A stretch of 12,399 nucleotides of DNA. Source: ZC4RG30 sp965652645. Its GTDB lineage: Bacteria > Pseudomonadota > Gammaproteobacteria > Steroidobacterales > Steroidobacteraceae. The notes under the pieces were generated by a model that saw only the letters and a program-made list of their open reading frames with translations, was not told where the DNA came from and searched no databases. Location of the stretch: contig CBFGXE010000060.1 of NCBI GenBank assembly GCA_965652645.1, positions 1 through 12,399 of the forward strand, written 5' to 3'. Below are positions 6,004 through 12,299 of this stretch, piece after piece; position 1 is the first letter of the stretch, and every line of letters starts with the position of its first letter. The position numbers and the translations under genes were made by a program.

Positions 6004-8310
6004 GTGTCCAATCGCACTCTTGTATCTGCCGGCAACGTGGTGGTGGCTGCGGCCATCGTGGCGTGCGGGCTCACCGCCTGCTCCTCTTCTTCCCCGTCGT
6101 CCGGGGATCCCCTGGCCAGGCCGGCGAATTTCGACCAGGCGCGCATGCAGAAGGGCACTTCGCAGGGCGATGCCTGGCCCAGCTATGGCGGCAGCTATGA
6201 CGAGCAGCGCTTCAGCCCGCTGAAGGCCATCCATGACGGCAACGTCGCGCAGCTCGGCCTCGCCTGGTACGGCGACTACGACTCGAACCAGAACCAGCAC
6301 GGCTCCCCGCTGTATGCCGATGGCGTGATCTACGTCTCCGCCTCGCGCAACCACCTCTATGCCTTCGACGCGCGCACCGGCCAGCGCCTGTGGCAGTACG
6401 CGCCGGCCCAGGTGCCGCACCAGAACCTGGGCAACGTGAACAAGGGCATTGCCATGTGGAACGGCAAGATCTACATGGGCACGCTCGACGGACGGCTGGT
6501 GGCCGTCAGCGCGCAGACCGGCAAGCCGGTGTGGGAGGCGGACACCATCCCCGCGGAACTGGTCGGCGCCGAGAACCGCACCAAATATTCCGTCTCGATG
6601 GCGCCGCGCGTGGCCAAGGGCAAGGTGTTCGTCGGTGCCTCGGGCGGCGAGTTCGGCTCGCGCGGTTTCATCGCCGCCTATGACGCCGAGACCGGCAAGG
6701 AAGCCTGGCGTTTCTGGACGGTGCCCGGTGATCCGGCGAAGGACTACGAAGCCGCGCCCCAGCAGAAGGAAGTGCTGGCGAAGGCCGCGGAAACCTGGAA
6801 GGGCGAGTTCTGGACCTACACCGGCGGTGGCGGCGCGGTTTGGGATGCCGTGGTCTATGACCCGGTGACAGACCTGCTGATCTTCGGCACCGGCCAGCCG
6901 TCGCCGTGGAATTCCGCGGTGCGCGACCGCGAGCTGGCCGACAACCTGTACACCAACTCCATCGTGGCGGTGAAACCGGACACCGGCGAATACGTGTGGC
7001 ACTACCAGGCCACGCCGGCGGATTCGTGGGACTACGACAACGTCAGCCCGATGATGACGGCGGACCTCGATTTCAACGGCACGGAGAAGCACGTGGTCAT
7101 CCAGCCGTCGAAGAACGGCATGATCTATGTGCTGGAGGCGGCCACCGGCAAGCTCATCAGTGGCGACCCGTTCACGGTGGTGAACTGGAACACCGGCATC
7201 GACATGGAGACCGGACGTCCCAGGGTGGTACCGGCAGCGCGCTACCTGACCGAGCCGTGGAACGTGGCGCCGGGACCGCCGGGCGGCCACACCTGGCATC
7301 CGAATGCCTTCAGCCCGCTCACCGGCCTCATCTATATCCCGACCTGGGAGAACTATGGCGTGAACTCGCCGCAGCGGGTGCCCGAGGGCGGCACCCCGCC
7401 GCTCATCAGCTTCTCCCCGGGGCCTCCCCCCGCAGGCGTGCAGCCCAACAACAACAGCCAGGACGTGGGCTGGCTGCAGGCCTGGGATCCGGTGGCGCGC
7501 AAGGTGGTGTGGGAGACCCCCAAGGCGCCGCGCGCCACCAGCGGCGCGCTCGCCACCGGGGGCAACCTGGTCTTCATGGGCAACAGCCGCGGCCAGGTGC
7601 TTTCCGCCTACAACGCGCAGACGGGCGAGAAGCTGTGGGAATTCGAGACCCAGGGCGATGTGTACGCCGGGCCGATCACCTACGAGCTGGATGGCGTGCA
7701 GTACATCGCTGCCAGTGTCGGTGGCGCGGGACAGGGCGACTACTTCGCGCCCGGATACGGGCGCATGCTGGTGTTCAAGGTGGGCGGCACCGCCGAGTTG
7801 CCGCCGAAGGCACCCTATACCCCGCGCCAGCTCAATCCGCCGCCGCTCACCGCGGCGGCGGACACCGTCGCGCGTGGCAGCCAGCTCTATGCGGACCATT
7901 GCTCGGTGTGCCATGGCGCCAACGCCGCACCGGGCGGTGGACGCGGCGGCAACAATGCGCCGGACCTCGGCACCTCGCCATTCATCCAGGCGCAGGCTGC
8001 CTTCGACACCGTGGTGCTGCAGGGGCAGCGCGTGGACAGGGGCATGCCGGACTTCAGCGACAAGCTGAAGGCCGATGATGCCGCGGCCGTGCTGGCGTAT
8101 GTGGTCTCGCGCGCCCATGAGCGCAAGAACGCGCCGCCGCCGCCGCCGGGCTTCGGGCCCGGCCGCGGGTTTGGTGGGCCGGGTGGTCCCGGCGGACCGG
8201 CACGCGGTGGTCCGGCCGGCGCGCCAGCACCGGCGCCGCGCGCAGGCGGCGCCAACGCCACGGCGCCGCAGCCGCCGCGCGACATCCACCAGGAGGCCGT
8301 CGGCCAGTAA
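6004..8310 (+). CDS. Lipoprotein PQQ-dependent quinohemoprotein dehydrogenase, copy 1 (divergent active site)
   Basis: This is a periplasmic eight-bladed PQQ dehydrogenase fused to cytochrome c, expected to oxidise an alcohol or aldehyde and pass electrons to heme. The product has 768 residues. The start is GTG at 6004 with a G-rich stretch just upstream. A lipobox LTAC (C26) follows a hydrophobic signal, and Ser at +2 suggests an outer-membrane lipoprotein. Visible active-site residues are E216 (GGEFG), the PQQ-stacking W280 (GAVWD), catalytic D343 and lanthanide-type D345 (WDYD), and K370. Two expected features are missing. The metal-ligand Asn of GTGN is Gln (Q298), and the vicinal Cys-Cys pair is absent from the segment before GNVNKG (about 137-147). 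The cytochrome c domain has CSVCH (633-637) with M681 as likely sixth ligand. About 60 Pro/Gly/Ala-rich residues follow it. The substrate is unknown. The paralogue begins 37 bases downstream. Confidence 0.93.
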   Translation: MSNRTLVSAGNVVVAAAIVACGLTACSSSSPSSGDPLARPANFDQARMQKGTSQGDAWPSYGGSYDEQRFSPLKAIHDGNVAQLGLAWYGDYDSNQNQHGSPLYADGVIYVSASRNHLYAFDARTGQRLWQYAPAQVPHQNLGNVNKGIAMWNGKIYMGTLDGRLVAVSAQTGKPVWEADTIPAELVGAENRTKYSVSMAPRVAKGKVFVGASGGEFGSRGFIAAYDAETGKEAWRFWTVPGDPAKDYEAAPQQKEVLAKAAETWKGEFWTYTGGGGAVWDAVVYDPVTDLLIFGTGQPSPWNSAVRDRELADNLYTNSIVAVKPDTGEYVWHYQATPADSWDYDNVSPMMTADLDFNGTEKHVVIQPSKNGMIYVLEAATGKLISGDPFTVVNWNTGIDMETGRPRVVPAARYLTEPWNVAPGPPGGHTWHPNAFSPLTGLIYIPTWENYGVNSPQRVPEGGTPPLISFSPGPPPAGVQPNNNSQDVGWLQAWDPVARKVVWETPKAPRATSGALATGGNLVFMGNSRGQVLSAYNAQTGEKLWEFETQGDVYAGPITYELDGVQYIAASVGGAGQGDYFAPGYGRMLVFKVGGTAELPPKAPYTPRQLNPPPLTAAADTVARGSQLYADHCSVCHGANAAPGGGRGGNNAPDLGTSPFIQAQAAFDTVVLQGQRVDRGMPDFSDKLKADDAAAVLAYVVSRAHERKNAPPPPPGFGPGRGFGGPGGPGGPARGGPAGAPAPAPRAGGANATAPQPPRDIHQEAVGQ
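8157..8277 (+). repeat. Low-complexity Gly/Pro/Ala-rich tail coding region
   Basis: This segment encodes residues about 718-758 of the first dehydrogenase, built almost only from Gly, Pro, Ala and Arg with GGPGGPGGP-like iterations. It follows the cytochrome c domain and is absent from the downstream paralogue, which ends with only a short Pro-rich tail. The tail is probably disordered and may act as a linker or surface contact. Confidence 0.7.
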
Positions 8311-8316
8311 CCGAGA

Positions 8317-8333
8317 GGGGCGCCATCGGCCCC
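8317..8333 (+). promoter_or_regulatory. Small intercistronic hairpin before the second dehydrogenase
   Basis: GGGGC (8317-8321) and GCCCC (8329-8333) can pair across a 7-base loop inside the 37-base gap between the two dehydrogenase genes. The GGGGA used as ribosome binding site (8334-8338) follows directly, so the fold could modulate translation of the second gene. The stem is short, so confidence is low. Confidence 0.25.
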
Positions 8334-8347
8334 GGGGATTTGCGAAC

Positions 8348-10510
8348 ATGACCACACAGAAGCCACTGCTGGGCCTGGCCCTGCTGCTATCCATCGGCCT
8401 CGCCGGCTGCCAGAAGAAGGCGGAGACCTCTCCGCTGCTCGCCAATCCCGCGGCCATCACCGATGAGCGCCTGCTGAAGGGCACCTCCGAAGGGGATGCC
8501 TGGCCCAGCTATGGCGGCAGCTTCAACGAGCAGCGCTTCAGTCCGCTGAAGGCCATCAACACGGAGAACGTGGGTGAGCTCGGATTGCTGTGGTACGCCG
8601 ACTACGACAGCAACCTCGACCAGCATGGCGCGCCGCTCTACATCGATGGCGTGCTTTATGCGTCCACGGCCTTCAACACCAAGGTCTACGCCTTTGACGC
8701 GAAGACCGGCAAGCAGCTGTGGATGTACAACACTCTCACGGATGGCTCCTGGCTGCGCAATGTGTGCTGCGGCAACATCAACCGCGGCATCGCCGCCTAC
8801 AACGGCAAGATTTTCGTCGGCACGCTGGATGCGCGGGTCATCGCCATCGACGCGAAGACCGGCGAGGCGGCCTGGATCACCGACACCATCATCGGCGACC
8901 GCAATGATCCGCTGAACCGCCTGTCGATCACCATGGCGCCGCGCGTGGCCAAGGGCAAGGTGTTCCTCGGCGCCTCCGGCGGCGAGTTCGGCGTGCGCGG
9001 CTGGATCGCCGCCTTCGACGCCGAGACCGGCAAGGAGGTCTGGCGTTTCTACAACGTGCCCGGCGATCCCGCGAAGGGCTTCGAGAACGAGGCCATGGAG
9101 CGCGCCGCGAAGACCTGGAGCGGCGAGTGGTGGAAGCTCGGCGGCGGCGGTTCGGTGTGGGATGCCACCGTGTACGACCCGGTGACCGACCTGCTGTTCT
9201 ATGGCACGGGCAACGGCACGCCCTGGCGCGCCAGCGCGCGCGACCCGAAGCTCGGCGACAACCTCTACATCGCCTCCATCATCGCGCTGAAGCCGGACAC
9301 CGGAGAATACGTGTGGCACTACCAGGCCACGCCCGGCGACAACTGGGACTACGACGCCACCAGTCCCATGATGACCGCCGACCTCACCATCGACGGCGAG
9401 CAGAAGCACGTGCTGATGCAGCCGAACAAGAACGGCTTCCTCTACGTGCTCGAGGCGGCCACCGGCAAGCTGCTGTCGGCCGACAAGTTCACCGAGGTGA
9501 ACTGGGCCACGCACGTGGACCTCAAGACGGGCCGCCCGCAGGTGGTGCCGGCCGCGCGTTACGAGAACCGCCCGTGGAACCTCGCGCCCGGCGTGCAGGG
9601 TGGCCACAGCTGGCATCCCAATGCCTACAGCCCCGAGACAGGCCTGATGTACATCCCCGCGTGGGAGGCCTACTACATCATGCAGAACGATCCGGACTAC
9701 GCGCCGTCGACGGGCGGCTTCAACCTCGGCATCGTCTTCAGCGTGCAGGGCATGTCGCTGCCGAACGTGCAGCCCACGAACAAGGAGGGCATCTTCGGCC
9801 GCCTGATCGCCTGGGATCCGGTGGCGCGCAGGATCGTCTGGGAAACCCCGCCCTTCGACAACGACCGGCCCAGCGGTGGCGTGATGGCCACGGCGGGCGG
9901 GCTTGTGTTCGCCGGCAATGGTGCAGGGCAGGAATTCCGTGCCTATGACGCGCGCACCGGCGAGCAGCTGTGGAGCTTCCCGGCGCAGACCTCGGTGTTT
10001 GCGGCGCCCATCACCTATGAGCTGGAGGGCGAGCAGTACGTGGCTGCCAGCGTGGGTGGTTCGGCGGCGGGGCAGGGTTATTACGCCCCCGGTCATGCCC
10101 GCATGCTGGTGTTCAAGCTGGGCGCCACGGCCGCGCTGCCGCCCAGGCAGCCCTACACGCCGCCGCCGCTGAACCCGCCGCCCTCCACGGCATCGGCCGA
10201 CGTGATCGAGCGCGGTCGCGCGGTCTATGACCAGTACTGCACCGTCTGCCACGGCGTGGACGGCGTGCAGCCCCGCGGCACCTTCCCCGACCTCACCACC
10301 ACGCCCATGCTGCATTCCCAGGAGGCGTTCAACCAGATCATCAATGGCGCGCGCGCGCAGCGCGGCATGGGCGACTTCTCGAAGGACGTGGGGCCCGAGG
10401 ACGCCATTGCGGTGCGCGAATACCTGATCTCGCGCGCCAACGTGCTGAAGGAGCGCGAGCCACCGCCGCCGGCACCGGTGGACAACTCGGGCAACCAGCA
10501 CCAGCAGTAG
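8348..10510 (+). CDS. Lipoprotein PQQ-dependent quinohemoprotein alcohol dehydrogenase, copy 2 (lanthanide-type active site)
   Basis: This 720-residue quinohemoprotein alcohol dehydrogenase is closely related to the preceding gene along its whole length. MTTQKPLLGLALLLSIGLAGC is a signal peptide with lipobox LAGC (C21), and Gln at +2 predicts outer-membrane anchoring. The catalytic set is complete: vicinal C140-C141 (NVCCGNINRG), E213 (GGEFG), PQQ-stacking W271, metal-ligand N289 (GTGNG), catalytic D334 with lanthanide-marker D336 (NWDYD), and K361 (NKNGF). The cytochrome c domain has CTVCH (631-635) and M674. In the family, PQQ accepts hydride from an alcohol and the fused heme takes the electrons. 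ATG 8348 is chosen because the signal peptide begins there and GGGGA lies 9 bases upstream. The frame is open further upstream but that part encodes no signal or homology. PQQ synthesis genes are not in the window. The substrate is unknown; aryl alcohols are an inference from the neighbouring demethylase. Confidence 0.95.
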   Translation: MTTQKPLLGLALLLSIGLAGCQKKAETSPLLANPAAITDERLLKGTSEGDAWPSYGGSFNEQRFSPLKAINTENVGELGLLWYADYDSNLDQHGAPLYIDGVLYASTAFNTKVYAFDAKTGKQLWMYNTLTDGSWLRNVCCGNINRGIAAYNGKIFVGTLDARVIAIDAKTGEAAWITDTIIGDRNDPLNRLSITMAPRVAKGKVFLGASGGEFGVRGWIAAFDAETGKEVWRFYNVPGDPAKGFENEAMERAAKTWSGEWWKLGGGGSVWDATVYDPVTDLLFYGTGNGTPWRASARDPKLGDNLYIASIIALKPDTGEYVWHYQATPGDNWDYDATSPMMTADLTIDGEQKHVLMQPNKNGFLYVLEAATGKLLSADKFTEVNWATHVDLKTGRPQVVPAARYENRPWNLAPGVQGGHSWHPNAYSPETGLMYIPAWEAYYIMQNDPDYAPSTGGFNLGIVFSVQGMSLPNVQPTNKEGIFGRLIAWDPVARRIVWETPPFDNDRPSGGVMATAGGLVFAGNGAGQEFRAYDARTGEQLWSFPAQTSVFAAPITYELEGEQYVAASVGGSAAGQGYYAPGHARMLVFKLGATAALPPRQPYTPPPLNPPPSTASADVIERGRAVYDQYCTVCHGVDGVQPRGTFPDLTTTPMLHSQEAFNQIINGARAQRGMGDFSKDVGPEDAIAVREYLISRANVLKEREPPPPAPVDNSGNQHQQ

Positions 10511-10517
10511 TCCTGTC

Positions 10518-10544
10518 TGCCGCTGGCAGTGTTTGCCGGCGGCA
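10518..10544 (+). terminator. Strong stem-loop after the dehydrogenase operon
   Basis: TGCCGCTGGCA (10518-10528) pairs with TGCCGGCGGCA (10534-10544) over 11 positions with one G-T wobble and a 5-base GTGTT loop, starting 7 bases after the stop. No T-run follows, so it is not a canonical intrinsic terminator. It could protect the 3' end, attenuate read-through into ligM, or work with Rho. Confidence 0.55.
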
Positions 10545-10583
10545 CGCTGCGCTACGTCAAAACCCCTGTGATTTCCGGGAGAT

Positions 10584-10655
10584 GGGCTGGCTCTCGGGCC
10601 ATTTCCTGTGCGAGACTCGCCAGCCCTTGGAAGACAGGCCGCCGGCCACTTCAAG
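10584..10655 (+). promoter_or_regulatory. Structured leader of the ligM-like gene: two adjacent stem-loops
   Basis: Stem 1: GGGCTGGC (10584-10591) pairs perfectly with GCCAGCCC (10619-10626). Inside it, TCTCG (10592-10596) pairs with CGAGA (10611-10615), giving 13 pairs with a 3-base bulge and a 14-base loop. Stem 2 follows at once: CTTGGAAG (10626-10633) with CTTCAAG (10649-10655), one bulged G, and an inner GGCC/GGCC stem (10637-10640, 10644-10647). The start codon is 40 bases further on, with AGAGG at 10682-10686 as ribosome binding site. It does not obviously match a riboswitch class I know. It could be a cis-regulatory RNA or a DNA-level operator. No clear promoter is seen in 10545-10583. 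Confidence 0.45.
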
Positions 10656-10695
10656 CCAATTTCACAGCAAGACAACCAGACAGAGGTTCGGGAAC

Positions 10696-12090
10696 ATGAG
10701 CAATCTTGAAAGCGTGCTGAAGGCCGCTGGCAACACTGTCGAGCACCTGCGCAACTCTAAGATCGGTGCCTACGTGTATCCGGTCGTGGCGCCGGAGTTC
10801 TCCAACTGGCGCGACGAGCAGGCCGCGTGGCGCAACGCCGCGGTGCTCTTCGACCAGACGCACCACATGGTCGACCTCTTCATCGAGGGCCCGGATGCGC
10901 TGAAGCTCATCGAGCGCCTGGCCATCAACAGCATGAAGGGCTTCGTGCCGAACAAGGCCAAGCAGTTCGTGGCCTGCTCCTACAGCGGCCACGTGATCGG
11001 CGACAACATCCTGTTCTACCTCGCCGAGAACAGCTTCGTGATGGTGGGCCGCGCCCCGTCCGTGAACTGGGTGAAGTTCCACGCCGAGACCGGCGGCTAC
11101 AACGTGAAGGTGACCTACGACGATCGTTCGCCCTCGCGTCCGAACGGCCACGCCGTCACCCGCAAGTTCTACCGCTTCCAGATCCAGGGCCCCAAGGCCA
11201 AGTACGTGATCGACAAGCTCAACGGCGCGCCCCTGCCCGAGCTGAAGTTCTTCAACATGGCCACGATGAAGATCAAGGGCCGTGACGTGCGCACGCTGCG
11301 CCATGGCATGGCCGGCGAGCCGGGCGTGGAGATCTGGGGCCCGTACGCCGAGCGCGAAGAGATCCGCGACGCCATCCTCGAGGCCGGCGCCGAGTTCGGC
11401 CTGGTGCCGGTGGGCTCGCGCGCCTACGCCACCAACACGCTGGAGTCGGGCTGGATTCCCTCCCCGCTGCCGGCCGTGTACACCGACGAGCGCATGAAGT
11501 CCTACCGCGAGTGGCTGCCGGCCAACTCGTACGAGGCTGCCGGCGCCATCGGCGGTTCCTTCGTGTCGAACAACATCGAAGACTACTACCTGACCCCGTA
11601 CGAGATCGGCTACGGCCCGTTCGTGAAGTTCGACCATGACTTCATCGGCCGCGAGGCGCTCGAGAAGCTCAACGGTGGCAAGGGCGGCCGCCGCAAGGTG
11701 ACGCTGGCCTGGAACAGCGAGGACGTGGCCAAGGTCATCACCTCGCTGCTGTCGAAGGGCGACCACTACAAGTACATCGACTGGCCGCTGTCGAACTACG
11801 CCAACAGCAACTACGACCTGCTGACGGCCGGTGGCAAGCCGGTGGGCGTGTCGCTGTTCTCGGGCTACAGCTACAACGAGCGCAGCTTCCTGTCGCTGGC
11901 CACCGTCGACGAGGACGTGGCGATCGGCAACGAGGTGGTGCTGCACTGGGGCGAGCCGAACGGCGGCACCGGCAAGACCACCGTCGAGCGCCACAAGCAG
12001 GCCGAGATCCGCGCCATCGTGTCGCCGGTGCCCTACGCGGTCACCGCCCGCACGGCCTACGCGGAAGGCTGGCGCACGGGCAAGAAGTAA
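10696..12090 (+). CDS. ligM: LigM/DesA-family tetrahydrofolate-dependent aryl O-demethylase
   Basis: LigM-family enzymes are GcvT-like proteins that transfer the methyl group of vanillate, 3-O-methylgallate or syringate to tetrahydrofolate, giving a catechol-type product and 5-methyl-THF in the cytoplasm. The 464-residue product closely resembles Sphingobium LigM (471 residues) as I recall it throughout. Shared blocks include GAYVYPVVAPEFSNW (24-38), LFDQTHHMVDL (51-61), RFQIQGPKA (160-168), TLRHGMAGEPGVEIWGPY (200-217), GSRAYATNTLESGWIPSPLP (240-259), EWLPANSYEA and IEDYYLTPYEIGYGPFVKFD. Y26 and Y244 fall at the positions of the LigM tyrosines Y29 and Y247 implicated in catalysis. ATG 10696 is chosen because LigM homology starts there and AGAGG lies 9 bases before it; the upstream frame is non-homologous leader. 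Vanillate versus syringate preference cannot be read from sequence alone. It is the third gene after the dehydrogenase pair and ends at an intrinsic terminator. Confidence 0.85.
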   Translation: MSNLESVLKAAGNTVEHLRNSKIGAYVYPVVAPEFSNWRDEQAAWRNAAVLFDQTHHMVDLFIEGPDALKLIERLAINSMKGFVPNKAKQFVACSYSGHVIGDNILFYLAENSFVMVGRAPSVNWVKFHAETGGYNVKVTYDDRSPSRPNGHAVTRKFYRFQIQGPKAKYVIDKLNGAPLPELKFFNMATMKIKGRDVRTLRHGMAGEPGVEIWGPYAEREEIRDAILEAGAEFGLVPVGSRAYATNTLESGWIPSPLPAVYTDERMKSYREWLPANSYEAAGAIGGSFVSNNIEDYYLTPYEIGYGPFVKFDHDFIGREALEKLNGGKGGRRKVTLAWNSEDVAKVITSLLSKGDHYKYIDWPLSNYANSNYDLLTAGGKPVGVSLFSGYSYNERSFLSLATVDEDVAIGNEVVLHWGEPNGGTGKTTVERHKQAEIRAIVSPVPYAVTARTAYAEGWRTGKK

Positions 12091-12119
12091 GTCGCGACGC
12101 GACTGCTTCGCGCCGCAAG

Positions 12120-12140
12120 GCGCAACGCGCAACGCGCAAC
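12120..12140. repeat. Three perfect tandem copies of a 7-bp unit (GCGCAAC)
   Basis: GCGCAAC occurs at 12120-12126, 12127-12133 and 12134-12140 with no mismatches. It sits between the ligM stop and the terminator stem, which starts at the next base. It is non-coding spacer and could vary in copy number by slippage. Confidence 0.85.
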
Positions 12141-12179
12141 GCAAAAGGGCGGGTGATTCACCCGCCCTTTTGCTTTTTT
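12141..12179 (+). terminator. Intrinsic terminator of ligM
   Basis: GCAAAAGGGCGGGTG (12141-12155) and CACCCGCCCTTTTGC (12159-12173) form a perfect 15-base-pair stem with a 3-base ATT loop. A run of six T residues (12174-12179) follows. The distance from the ligM stop is 50 bases. It is the only textbook Rho-independent terminator in the window and marks the end of the ligM transcript. Confidence 0.93.
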
Positions 12180-12206
12180 GCCCTTCATCGAATCAGCGGG
12201 GCCGGC

Positions 12207-12217
12207 GGGGGGGGGGG
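12207..12217. repeat. Eleven-G homopolymer
   Basis: Eleven consecutive G residues lie just beyond the ligM terminator and about 80 bases before the next start codon. Such tracts slip during replication and are also frequent sites of sequencing or assembly error. Confidence 0.9.
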
Positions 12218-12230
12218 AAGGCTGGAGAAC

Positions 12231-12282
12231 TTGTCACCTCAAGAAACTCGGCGTAGCGTCCTTACGCACTCATTTCGCCGAG
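12231..12282 (+). promoter_or_regulatory. Candidate promoter and dyad before the last, partial gene
   Basis: TTGTCA (12231-12236) resembles a -35 box with one mismatch. TAGCGT (12254-12259) lies at 17-base spacing as a poor -10. Overlapping the -10 is a dyad: CTCGGCG (12247-12253) with CGCCGAG (12276-12282), enclosing GCGT (12256-12259) and ACGC (12264-12267). The position, after a strong terminator and before a new start codon, fits a promoter region with an operator or leader hairpin. The match is weak. Confidence 0.3.
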
Positions 12283-12299
12283 AGCCCTGCGTTTTGCGC

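Noticed and set aside
8075..8347. Upstream extension of the second dehydrogenase overlapping the first
   Set aside because: The extra residues are Arg/Pro-rich out-of-frame translation of copy 1. The signal peptide begins at ATG 8348.
5914..8484. Very long open frame on the minus strand opposite the first dehydrogenase
   Set aside because: It is antisense to a gene with clear domains, is rich in Arg/His/Ala/Val as expected from GC-rich codon complement, and shows no family signature.
6004..10510. Assignment of the dehydrogenases as MxaF or XoxF methanol dehydrogenases
   Set aside because: Both have fused cytochrome c domains and quinohemoprotein-type blocks, and no mxaG/xoxG or mxaJ/xoxJ genes are adjacent.
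8387..10675. Very long open frame on the minus strand opposite the second dehydrogenase
   Set aside because: Same composition artefact; the plus-strand gene has all catalytic motifs.
10582..10695. Upstream ATG extending the ligM-like protein by 38 residues
   Set aside because: The extension has no LigM homology, its codons form the leader stem-loops, and ATG 10696 has its own ribosome binding site.
10696..12090. Assignment as glycine-cleavage T protein (GcvT) or DMSP demethylase DmdA
   Set aside because: Same fold superfamily, but the sequence blocks match LigM/DesA, there are no gcvH/gcvP neighbours, and length fits LigM better.
12120..12140. GCGCAAC copies as a CRISPR array or integration site
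   Set aside because: Units of 7 bases with no spacers, and no cas genes or integrase nearby.
10651..12144. Long antisense open frame opposite the ligM-like gene
   Set aside because: Low-information Val/Gly/His/Arg-rich translation with no recognisable domain; the plus strand encodes a clear LigM homologue.
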